A DNA stretch of 37,313 bases from Paenibacillus dakarensis. Its GTDB lineage: Bacteria > Bacillota > Bacilli > Paenibacillales > Paenibacillaceae. This document shows positions 30,285 through 37,313 of this stretch, in pieces. The stretch is taken from contig NZ_CDSE01000093.1 of NCBI RefSeq assembly GCF_001373415.1, positions 1 to 37,313 on the forward strand. Reading direction: 5' to 3'. Made by a program: the position numbers and the translations under genes. The notes beneath the pieces were generated by a model. That model did not search any database. It was given only the letters and a program-made list of their open reading frames with translations, and had not been told where the DNA came from. Within the stretch, counting starts at the first letter, position 1. Every line of letters starts with the position of its first letter.

Positions 30285-31240
30285 AGTTCCTCCATGTCAT
30301 CCGGCAAAGGTGCCGAAAACTCCAAATATTCATTCGTCTGAGGGTGGATGAATCCCAGGACAGCCGCATGGAGTGCCTGTCCGTTCATCTTTAATCCCTT
30401 GCTCTTGCCATATACAGGATCCCCAACCAGTGGATGGCCGATATACTTCATGTGTACCCGAATCTGATGTGTGCGTCCCGTCTCCAGTTTTAATTCGAGC
30501 AAGCTGTAGTCCCCAAAACGCTCAACAACCGTAAAGTGTGTTACAGCATGCTTACTGTTACGGTCGGTCACCATATACAGCTTCCGATCATGAGGGTCTC
30601 TTCCTATAGGCGCATCAATCGTCCCTTGATCATGACTGATATTTCCGTGAACCACTGCATAGTAACGCCGGGTTACACTGTGATCCTTCAACTGTGCAGC
30701 TAATGAGGCATGTGCTTTATCGTTCTTGGCCGCCATGATCAATCCTGATGTATCCTTATCGATCCGATGGACAATGCCAGGACGAAGCTCGCCGTTAATC
30801 CCGGACAGATCCTTGCAATGATACATGAGCGCATTAACCAGGGTACCCGACGGATGACCGGGAGCGGGATGGACAACCATACCTCTCGGCTTGTTCACAA
30901 CGATCAAGTCACTGTCTTCATATGCAATTTCAAGAGGAATATCCTCCGGTATAATTTCGACCGGTTCTGCTGCAGGAATAACAAGCGAAATCCGATCACC
31001 CTGACTCAGCTTATAATTCGACTTCACATGGGAGTCATTTACCTTAACATGACCGTCAGCAATCCACAGCTGTACCTGTGACCGGGACGCCTCTTCCCCC
31101 AGCGCCTCGGCAATATATTTATCTATCCTTGTTTTAGCATCTTCGGACTCAACGGTCCAATCATAGTTACTCATATCTGCATGTACTTCCAAGCTGTCAG
31201 CATTTTTCTGTTCATCACCTGGTCTTGTTCCATCGTGCAA
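30260..31240 (-). CDS. RluD/RluA-family 23S rRNA pseudouridine synthase
   Basis: This enzyme isomerises uridines in 23S rRNA. An S4 RNA-binding domain comes first (RIDKYIAEALGEEASRSQVQ near residue 38), then the catalytic domain with HRIDKDTSGL (catalytic D161), VVNKPRGMVVHP and LETGRTHQIRVH. The frame opens at a UUG (31240) with GGAAGGGAA upstream, inside the lspA end. An ATG at 31174 (MSNYDWTVES) better matches the usual family N-terminus but has a weaker Shine-Dalgarno, so the true start is uncertain. It is co-transcribed with lspA, a pairing conserved in Bacillales (ylyB). Confidence 0.9.
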   Translation of the reverse strand: MHDGTRPGDEQKNADSLEVHADMSNYDWTVESEDAKTRIDKYIAEALGEEASRSQVQLWIADGHVKVNDSHVKSNYKLSQGDRISLVIPAAEPVEIIPEDIPLEIAYEDSDLIVVNKPRGMVVHPAPGHPSGTLVNALMYHCKDLSGINGELRPGIVHRIDKDTSGLIMAAKNDKAHASLAAQLKDHSVTRRYYAVVHGNISHDQGTIDAPIGRDPHDRKLYMVTDRNSKHAVTHFTVVERFGDYSLLELKLETGRTHQIRVHMKYIGHPLVGDPVYGKSKGLKMNGQALHAAVLGFIHPQTNEYLEFSAPLPDDMEELLAVLRSR

Positions 31241-31242
31241 AA

Positions 31243-31743
31243 TTATTCATTCCCTTCCTTTCTGGAGCTCTCTAACCCCGAACGTGCTTGCTCGCGCTTC
31301 CCATCCAGTATGGTGTCCAGAATGATCAATCCCACACCGATGACAATACAGGAATCAGCGATGTTAAAGATTGGGAAGGTGTAAGTTCCGAAATTAAACT
31401 GGAGAAAGTCAACAACTTCACCCATTACAATGCGATCAATAAAATTCCCTAATGCACCACCCAAAACAAGGGAAAGCGCTACGGGCAGCAGCTTGTGGCC
31501 TTCTGCTGTCACTTTTCTCATATACCATATAATTCCAATAACAACGAGAAGTGTTACAACAATGAAAAACCAGAGCTGGTCTTGGAGAATACCAAATGCC
31601 GCGCCTCGATTACGGCTTGACGTGATCAGGAAAAAATCTCCGATTACAGGAATCTGCTCAGCTAATTCAAGCCGGGTTGCGATCAAATATTTACTTCCCT
31701 GATCGACGAGGAATACAACTAACGCAATTAAATAATAAGCCAC
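31243..31743 (-). CDS. lspA: Lipoprotein signal peptidase (signal peptidase II)
   Basis: This membrane aspartic protease cleaves signal peptides of lipoproteins after lipid attachment. The 166-residue protein has four membrane spans (~4-20, ~57-75, ~86-103, ~128-148). Catalytic aspartates are D112 (GNFIDRI...VVDFL) and D130 (FNIADS). The start is GUG with GGAGTGA 9 nt upstream. The charged C-terminal tail is normal for the family. Confidence 0.95.
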   Translation of the reverse strand: MAYYLIALVVFLVDQGSKYLIATRLELAEQIPVIGDFFLITSSRNRGAAFGILQDQLWFFIVVTLLVVIGIIWYMRKVTAEGHKLLPVALSLVLGGALGNFIDRIVMGEVVDFLQFNFGTYTFPIFNIADSCIVIGVGLIILDTILDGKREQARSGLESSRKEGNE

Positions 31744-31947
31744 AGTAACTTGTCACTCCGATCTTGTCTAATGCGAAAAGAACCACTCCACCATTCAATT
31801 GGAGTTCGTCTTATTGTAGCACAGCAGATTTGAAAACGTCCATTCCCGACCAATAAGGAGAACATTTTCCGTCACTAAAAACGTCATCTGGGTGCATTCT
31901 ATATATAGGATGAAGTGGTCTGCAACAGGACCTGAAAGGAGCTGTAC

Positions 31948-32685
31948 ATGTCACACTTAACCGAATCTCAATTGAATCAGCTGCACACCATGCTGCTGGA
32001 ACGAAAGGCCGAACTGGAGCGTCTTAATAAAAATGATAACCACGGGCTTAGTATATCAGAGCGAGACACCACCGGCGAGCTGTCACATATTGATAATCAT
32101 CCTGCCGATCTGGCAACCGAGTTATATGAGCGGGAGAAAGATTTAGGTCTGCAGGATTTGACTGAGCTCCATTTACAGCGAGTGCTGAACTCCCTGGACT
32201 TAATGAAAAATGGTCAGTATGGTACTTGTGTTGTCTGCGGAAAGCCTATTCCCTTTGAACGGTTACAGGCTATACCTGATACCATGTACTGCATTGAGGA
32301 CACCCAGCGAGAAGAATTATCCTATACTCGTCCGATTGAAGAAGAGTTCCTCATGCCGCCATTTGGGCGATCAAGCCTGGATGAACATGAGTACTCTGGA
32401 TTTGATGGTGAAGATGCGCTGCAAATTCTCGAAAGCATGGGAAGCTCCAACTCCCCCGCGATGGCTGAGAACCCGAACATATCCAGCTATAATGAGATGG
32501 ACTTCGAGGATAATGATGATCAAGGAGGATTTGTAGAAATATATGAGAACTTTGTTGCTACAAATATAGACAATACCGAAGTCTTCATCGTCCGGGGTGA
32601 CCAATATTACGACTATTTGAATAAGGGTGAGGGAAGCTTCCTCCTCGATCCTTATGCTGATCCGGAAGATGACTCATTAGAATAG
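31948..32685 (+). CDS. yteA: TraR/DksA-type zinc-finger protein (YteA family)
   Basis: The 245-residue protein begins with a helical coiled-coil region (LTESQLNQLHTMLLERKAEL), then HIDNHPADLATELYEREKDL, and a DksA-type finger GTCVVCGKPIPFERLQAIPD. Cys94, Cys97 and Cys115 are present, but the expected fourth ligand position holds Asp118 (CIED), as in many YteA-like forms. The acidic C-terminal ~120 residues form a domain peculiar to these Bacillales proteins, which are linked to sporulation. AAAGGAG lies 7 nt before the ATG. It diverges from lspA and has its own terminator. Whether it binds RNA polymerase like DksA is unknown. Confidence 0.85.
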   Translation: MSHLTESQLNQLHTMLLERKAELERLNKNDNHGLSISERDTTGELSHIDNHPADLATELYEREKDLGLQDLTELHLQRVLNSLDLMKNGQYGTCVVCGKPIPFERLQAIPDTMYCIEDTQREELSYTRPIEEEFLMPPFGRSSLDEHEYSGFDGEDALQILESMGSSNSPAMAENPNISSYNEMDFEDNDDQGGFVEIYENFVATNIDNTEVFIVRGDQYYDYLNKGEGSFLLDPYADPEDDSLE

Positions 32686-32716
32686 ATAAGTACGGATTCA
32701 TCTTAATATTCAGGGC

Positions 32717-32756
32717 AGGCGGCGGTCTCAGCTTACAAGGCTGATCCGCTGCTTTT
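32717..32756. terminator. Terminator between the yteA-type and DUF5665 genes
   Basis: A GC-rich stem (GGCGGCGGTCTCAGC with GCTGATCCGCTGC, one bulge) is followed by TTTTC on the plus strand. The two flanking genes converge here. Confidence 0.7.
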
Positions 32757-32772
32757 CATGTTTATAAGTCCC

Positions 32773-33129
32773 CTATCTAAACTCAAGCTGCTTTTGCACT
32801 ATACGTACAATATCTGCAATGTAGTCTCCAATGATCGGGAGATTCAATGCTCCAAGCGCCTGGAGAAAATAAATGATTGTCGCCGCAAAAAAGGTAAATC
32901 CGATTGCAATTCCAACCCCTTTTGCCGTTCCTGCCAGCAGATTCAGCCAGATCAGCCTCCAAGGCCTGTGCAAAAGCTGAGTGTAATCGGTAATACGGGA
33001 TTTCTCCAGCTGCAGTGCAATCTTCTCAGTGAGTATATACATCTTACTAAGTTGATCCACTTCTTCTTCCTCGACCTGCTGTAATTCATTTTTCAACTTC
33101 TCTTCCTGCTCACGAGTCTGTTTCCCCAT
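32773..33129 (-). CDS. DUF5665-type membrane protein
   Basis: This 118-residue protein has a charged coiled-coil N-terminus (residues ~5-45) and two hydrophobic segments (~62-88, AGTAKGVGIAIGFTFFAATI, and ~90-110). The layout and the PWRLIWLNLLAGTAKGVGIA segment match DUF5665 proteins found next to ileS in Paenibacillus and Bacillus relatives. AAAAGGAGC precedes the ATG. Function unknown; the context suggests only a conserved housekeeping position. Confidence 0.8.
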   Translation of the reverse strand: MGKQTREQEEKLKNELQQVEEEEVDQLSKMYILTEKIALQLEKSRITDYTQLLHRPWRLIWLNLLAGTAKGVGIAIGFTFFAATIIYFLQALGALNLPIIGDYIADIVRIVQKQLEFR

Positions 33130-33271
33130 TGCTGCTTCGGCTCCTTTTAAACTTTGCTATCCCCACTCACCCTGTCCTGTGTTTCTAACCATGAATATCC
33201 ACTCACTCCATCGACATTTCTGCTATTATGCATCAAAAGGGTGCTCGCCATCCCCGTTAACTGGTCTAAAC

Positions 33272-33312
33272 AAAAAAACCATTGGCCGAGGAATCCCTCA
33301 GAACCAATGGTT
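33272..33312 (-). terminator. Terminator of ileS
   Basis: On the minus strand AACCATTGG and CCAATGGTT form a 9-bp stem followed by seven Ts, 44 nt after the ileS stop. Confidence 0.85.
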
Positions 33313-33355
33313 TTAATAAATCCATGTTATTTAGAAAAGCTCTGCTCCTTGCAAG

Positions 33356-36300
33356 CTACACGATATGAATACCGATCGTTTTACCGCCGATTTCAACCTG
33401 CTCCATACCTTCTTTTTGGCCAAAATGAACCTCCGTCACAAGCACGTTTTCACGGAGAACATGGTCAAAGGCAGTAATGGAAGCCTGAAGCTCCTCATCG
33501 GTATCCAGTGTCAGTTCAACGCGCTTCTCGATCGGCAGATCAAGCTTCTTCCGCGTATCCTGTACAGCTCGAACCACTTCGCGCACCCAGCCCTCTTGCT
33601 CCAGCTCAGGCGTAATATCCGTGTTCAGCGCGACGGTCAAACCATAGCCGGATGCGGAGGCAAAGCCTTCCTTCGCCTGCTTCTCGATCAGAAGCTCATC
33701 GGCAGTAAGCTGCAGCTCTTCACCTTCAGGCGATGTCACATTAACGCCCGCATTTTGAACGACCTCCCGAGTTTCCTCGCTGGTCATTCCTTTCAGAAAG
33801 CCTTGCAGGAAGCCGACATTCTTGCCATACTTTTTGCCTGCTACCTTCAAGTTCAGTTTGAGTGTAAAATCTACAAATCCGCTGTCACTGGTTTCAACAA
33901 CAATCTGCTTCACATTGATCTCATCCTTGATGATCTCTTCATAATCCGCCAGATCAAATTCACGATCCATCGAAACGATGAGCTCAGACAATGGCTGGCG
34001 TGTCTTAATAGCCGTCTCATTCCGTACGTTACGCGCAAGCTCAACGATCTGACGTGCAGTCTCCATATTTTGCTCCAGTGCCTTATCGATCATGGACTCA
34101 TCCGCTTGAGGGAAGTCAGCAAGATGCACGCTTTCTCCTCCGCCAAGGTTCACGAATATATCCTCGGAGAGCATTGGGGTAAATGGAGCCATCAGCTTCG
34201 ACAAGGTGAGAAGTACATGTGTAAGCGTTCCGTAAGCAGCCAATTTATCTTCACCAAGCCCGCTGCCCCAGAAGCGGTCGCGCGACCGGCGGATATACCA
34301 GTTACTCAGTTCATCGACATAGGACTCGATGGCTTTTGCCGTATTTAAGAAATCATTCACTTCAAGGCCTTTGTTCACAACCTGGATCAGGCTGTTCAGG
34401 CGAGATAGAACCCAGCGGTCCAGCTTGTTGCCGGATGGCTTATATTCATGCTCAGAAGGATTGTAACCGTCGATTCCAGCATAAAGTGTCAGGAAGGCAT
34501 GCGTGTTAACCAACGTATCGATGACTTTTGATTTTGCCTCACCAACGATTCCTTTAGAGAAACGTTTGCTGTTCCAAGGAGCGCTGTCGGCAAGAAGAGC
34601 CCAGCGGAATGCATCCGTTCCATACTCATTAATGATTTCCCAAGGGTCGATGACATTGCCTTTAGACTTAGACATCTTCTGACCATTTTCATCCAGAATA
34701 TGTCCTGTTGCCATAACCGCTTTATAAGGAGCTTTTCCAGTGAAAAGCGTCGATACCGCCAGTAGGCTGTAGAACCAGCCGCGGGTCTGGTCGATTCCTT
34801 CGCAGATCATATCAGCCGGGAATTGCTGCTCGAATTGGTTGTTTTCATTGAACGGATAATGGTACTGTGCAAAAGGCATCGAGCCTGAATCAAACCATAC
34901 GTCAATCACTTCTGAGGTGCGCTCCATAACGCCACCACAGTGCGGACATTTCACTTTCACTTCATCCACATACGGTTTATGAAGCTCAAGGTCCTCAGGC
35001 ACTTCTCCGATTGCATGAGCACGAAGTTCTGCAATACTGTGCGGAGCAAACTGGTGATCTCCAGATTCACATACCCACACGTTCAACGGTGTTCCCCAGT
35101 AACGGTTACGGCTGATATTCCAGTCCACCAGATCCTCCAGGAACTTTCCGAACCGGCCATCACGCACATGGCCTGGATACCATGTTACGGAATTGTTGTT
35201 CGCAATCAGTTGATCCTTCACTGCCGTTGTCTCAATGAACCAGCTCTCCATTGCATAATAGAGAAGTGGAGATTTACAACGCCAGCAGAACGGATAGCTG
35301 TGCTCATATTTCTCTTTGCTGTAGAGCAGGCCTTTTTCAGACAGAGCCTTTACGATATCAAGATCACAATCCTTGACAAAACGACCCGCAAAATCAGTCA
35401 CTTCATCCGTGTAACGACCTTGTGCATTCACAACGCTAACGAAGCTGATGCCATTCTCACGGCAGACGCGGTAGTCATCTTCACCATGAGCAGGTGCCAT
35501 ATGCACGATACCCGTACCGCTGGCATCGGTAACAAATGAAGCACCCACGATGACATTGCCTTTTTCAGGCTTAACAAAAGTAAATGGCGGTGTATAAGTC
35601 TGACCTACAAGCTCTGAACCCTTCAGGGTAGACAGAACGGTATGATCACCCTTCATCACTTTATCCACCAGATTACTTGCTACGATATATACTCCATCTT
35701 CCTGCTGAACCCGTGCATATTCCATATCCGGATTTACAGCTAACGCAACGTGTGCCGGAAGTGTCCAAGGTGTTGTTGTCCATGCAAGAACATATTCTCC
35801 GCTGCCATCCAGCTTGAATTTCGCTGTAGCACTCAGATCCTTAACATCCTCGTAACCTTGAGCAACCTCATGAGAACTGAGGGTTGTTTGGCAGCAAGGG
35901 CAGTAAGGGCTGACCCGGTGACCGCGATAGAGCAGGCCTTTGTCGTGAATTGTAGCGAGGATATTCCACACACTCTCGATATAGTTATTTTCCAGAGTAA
36001 TGTACGGATGATCGAGATCTGTCCAGTATGCGATTGCTTCTGTCAGCTCACGCCATTTATGCTCATATTCAAACACGCTTGCCTTACATTTCTTAATAAA
36101 CGCTTCTACGCCGTAATTCTCAATTTCCTGCTTGCCGGAGATGCCAAGCTGTTTCTCAACGCCAAGCTCAACAGGGAGGCCGTGTGTATCCCAGCCAGCT
36201 TTACGGATCACGTGGTAGCCCTTCATCGTCTGATAACGGCCAACAAAGTCCTTAATGACACGGCCAAGTACGTGACCGATGTGCGGGGCTCCGTTCGCTG

Positions 36301-36442
36301 TAGGAGGACCCTCATAAAATACGTAATTCGGTTTTCCTTCACGGTTTTGCATCGTTTTCTTAAACGTGTCTTCTTCATTCCATTTTTTCAAAATACGAAG
36401 TTCTCTTGCCCTTGCTTTCTCTTTAACATCTACTCTGTTCAC
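33356..36442 (-). CDS. ileS: Isoleucyl-tRNA synthetase, long (type 2-like) form
   Basis: This class I synthetase charges tRNA-Ile and edits valine. AAAGGAAG lies just upstream of a GUG at 36442 (1028 residues, MNRVDVKEKARAREL). HIGH is at 54-57 (ANGAPHIGHVLGR) and KMSKS at 589-593. The editing domain has WTTTPWTLPAH (221-231) and GIVHMAPAHGEDD (311-323). Cys pairs CPCC (181-184), CWRC (386-389) and CPHC (499-502) are probable zinc sites. Length (~1030 against ~920) and lack of a C-terminal Cys4 finger point to the eukaryote-like type 2 clade, often less sensitive to mupirocin. Clade and drug inference are from family knowledge. Expression is under a T-box. Confidence 0.95.
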   Translation of the reverse strand: MNRVDVKEKARARELRILKKWNEEDTFKKTMQNREGKPNYVFYEGPPTANGAPHIGHVLGRVIKDFVGRYQTMKGYHVIRKAGWDTHGLPVELGVEKQLGISGKQEIENYGVEAFIKKCKASVFEYEHKWRELTEAIAYWTDLDHPYITLENNYIESVWNILATIHDKGLLYRGHRVSPYCPCCQTTLSSHEVAQGYEDVKDLSATAKFKLDGSGEYVLAWTTTPWTLPAHVALAVNPDMEYARVQQEDGVYIVASNLVDKVMKGDHTVLSTLKGSELVGQTYTPPFTFVKPEKGNVIVGASFVTDASGTGIVHMAPAHGEDDYRVCRENGISFVSVVNAQGRYTDEVTDFAGRFVKDCDLDIVKALSEKGLLYSKEKYEHSYPFCWRCKSPLLYYAMESWFIETTAVKDQLIANNNSVTWYPGHVRDGRFGKFLEDLVDWNISRNRYWGTPLNVWVCESGDHQFAPHSIAELRAHAIGEVPEDLELHKPYVDEVKVKCPHCGGVMERTSEVIDVWFDSGSMPFAQYHYPFNENNQFEQQFPADMICEGIDQTRGWFYSLLAVSTLFTGKAPYKAVMATGHILDENGQKMSKSKGNVIDPWEIINEYGTDAFRWALLADSAPWNSKRFSKGIVGEAKSKVIDTLVNTHAFLTLYAGIDGYNPSEHEYKPSGNKLDRWVLSRLNSLIQVVNKGLEVNDFLNTAKAIESYVDELSNWYIRRSRDRFWGSGLGEDKLAAYGTLTHVLLTLSKLMAPFTPMLSEDIFVNLGGGESVHLADFPQADESMIDKALEQNMETARQIVELARNVRNETAIKTRQPLSELIVSMDREFDLADYEEIIKDEINVKQIVVETSDSGFVDFTLKLNLKVAGKKYGKNVGFLQGFLKGMTSEETREVVQNAGVNVTSPEGEELQLTADELLIEKQAKEGFASASGYGLTVALNTDITPELEQEGWVREVVRAVQDTRKKLDLPIEKRVELTLDTDEELQASITAFDHVLRENVLVTEVHFGQKEGMEQVEIGGKTIGIHIV

Positions 36443-36484
36443 AATGATCTTCCTTTCTACTCTGGCAATTAAAAATTTCCAAAT

Positions 36485-36765
36485 AAAAAAGGCCCCGTCC
36501 CCAAAGGGACGAGACCTGGCTCGCGTGACCACCCTAATTTCGTTCAGTTCAGTTCCTGCCGGAATCTGTACTGATACGACACCTCAAGTCCATGCTTTCT
36601 AACTAGACATGGAGCCGATATAACGTTCGGCTGACGGCTCAGCTTACACACACGCGTGGGCGTGCTTTCAGCTTCACTTCTCCGGGAGGATCTTCCGCAA
36701 GGTCTGAACATTGGCTTTCAGCAGGGCGCCAACTCTCTGAGGATGCAGTTCTCAAGCGTACTTTT
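36485..36765 (-). ncRNA. T-box leader of ileS
   Basis: The leader on the minus strand holds the T-box sequence TTAGGGTGGTCACGCG (36537-36522), complementary in part to the tRNA acceptor end. A terminator stem follows (GGTCTCGTCCC with GGGGACGGGGCC, then six Ts; 36519-36485). In the 5' stem I region, GGAAGATCC presents AUC at 36691-36689, the expected isoleucine specifier. Uncharged tRNA-Ile should favour antitermination and ileS expression. The 412-bp gap between ileS and divIVA is thus mostly this riboswitch. Confidence 0.9.
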
Positions 36766-36805
36766 CCCATCAACGAATACGTATGCAATTCGTAATATGT
36801 TATTA

Positions 36806-36834
36806 GTTATAGACTTTTTCTGAAAAAAAGTCAA
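36806..36834 (-). promoter_or_regulatory. Promoter of the ileS T-box transcript
   Basis: On the minus strand TTGACT (36834-36829), a 17-nt spacer and TATAAC (36811-36806) lie upstream of the T-box. The spacer includes the palindrome GACTTTTT/AAAAAGTC. Confidence 0.7.
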
Positions 36835-36854
36835 CCAGACCTTCACCTATAATC

Positions 36855-37313
36855 TTAATAAACCTCTTTAGGCTCCAGGCTAGGTTCACGGCTCTCCAGA
36901 GTCTCCCAGCCATCATGCTTCAATAATTCCAATTGAGCCTCGACCAATGACCGGAAGCGTGTCCGATAGATGGATGCCTGCTTCTTGAGCTCCTCCACTT
37001 CCAGTGAAACCTTACGTGATTTGCTCAGAGCCTCGTTAATGATTCGATCCGCATTCTTCTCCGATTCTTTAACGATAAGCTGAGCTTCCTTCTTCGCATT
37101 ATTCTTAAGCTCATCTGCTGCTTCCTGTGCAACAATAATGGTCTTGGATAGTGTGTCCTCAATATTAACGAAATGATCCAATCTCTCCTGAAGCGACATT
37201 AATTGATTATGCAGTTCTTTATTCTCCCGAATTACACTTTCATAATCCTTAATCACTTGATCCAGAAATTCGTTAACTTCATCCTCATCGTAACCACGGA
37301 TACGGCGGGCAAA
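36855..37313 (-). CDS. divIVA: Cell-division protein DivIVA, 3' part (start off window)
   Basis: The frame runs to the window edge, so the N-terminus is missing. The visible end of the lipid-binding domain, FARRIRGYDEDEVNEFLDQV, is the DivIVA signature. A long coiled coil follows (IRENKELHNQLMSLQERLDH, then DELKNNAKKEAQLIVKESEK) and an acidic tail. DivIVA marks curved membrane at poles and septa and recruits division and sporulation factors. Its place directly upstream of ileS is conserved in Bacillales (ylm-divIVA-ileS). Confidence 0.93.
   Translation of the reverse strand, partial: FARRIRGYDEDEVNEFLDQVIKDYESVIRENKELHNQLMSLQERLDHFVNIEDTLSKTIIVAQEAADELKNNAKKEAQLIVKESEKNADRIINEALSKSRKVSLEVEELKKQASIYRTRFRSLVEAQLELLKHDGWETLESREPSLEPKEVY

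Noticed and set aside
33365..34348. Plus-strand frame of 327 codons opposite ileS
   Set aside because: Antisense shadow of the ileS 3' region; no start signal.

Overview
The window joins two kinds of DNA. Positions 1 to about 14,505 are the integrase-proximal arm of an integrated element, most likely a prophage. Its genes are short, tightly packed and almost all on the minus strand, and rich in CG-containing words. From about 14,505 to the right end is ordinary chromosome of a Gram-positive, low-GC spore former. Gene content and order (divIVA-ileS-DUF5665-yteA type-lspA-rluD type-dapL-pyrRBC-carAB-pyrFE) point to Paenibacillus or a close relative. This assignment rests on gene order and protein resemblance from memory; no search was run.

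Element, read from the attachment site leftwards: a 5' piece of a tRNA-Leu(UAA) gene broken at the anticodon loop; a tyrosine integrase; a nuclease that joins homing-endonuclease-type repeats to a PD-(D/E)XK core; a helix-turn-helix replication-initiator-like protein with a decayed downstream frame; a run of small proteins; a DnaC-like helicase loader, DnaB-like helicase, XRE repressor and DnaG-like primase; one rightward HTH gene; a sigma-like regulator; and a single-strand DNA-binding-like protein, a small PD-(D/E)XK protein and an open repeat protein that runs off the window. This is an almost complete replication module. Structural and lysis genes, if present, lie to the left of position 1.

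Chromosome: a secreted polysaccharide deacetylase and a PlsC-type acyltransferase (+); tRNA-Ile(CAU) and tRNA-fMet (-); a small unknown protein; an ABC-2 exporter with its TetR regulator; the pyrimidine operon pyrR-B-C-carA-carB-pyrF-pyrE behind a PyrR-type attenuator, lacking pyrK and pyrD; dapL for lysine and peptidoglycan precursor synthesis; lspA with an RluD-family pseudouridine synthase; a TraR/DksA-type zinc protein; a DUF5665 membrane protein; a T-box controlled ileS; and the start-less end of divIVA.

Main points for a second look: (1) three element genes have a good Shine-Dalgarno sequence at normal spacing from AUC or AUA and no well-placed AUG, GUG or UUG; (2) a 39-bp sequence occurs upstream of both the sigma-like gene and the nuclease gene and differs mostly at synonymous third positions; (3) the repeat/PD-(D/E)XK nuclease beside the integrase; (4) a tRNA-Leu gene cut in its anticodon loop with its promoter intact.
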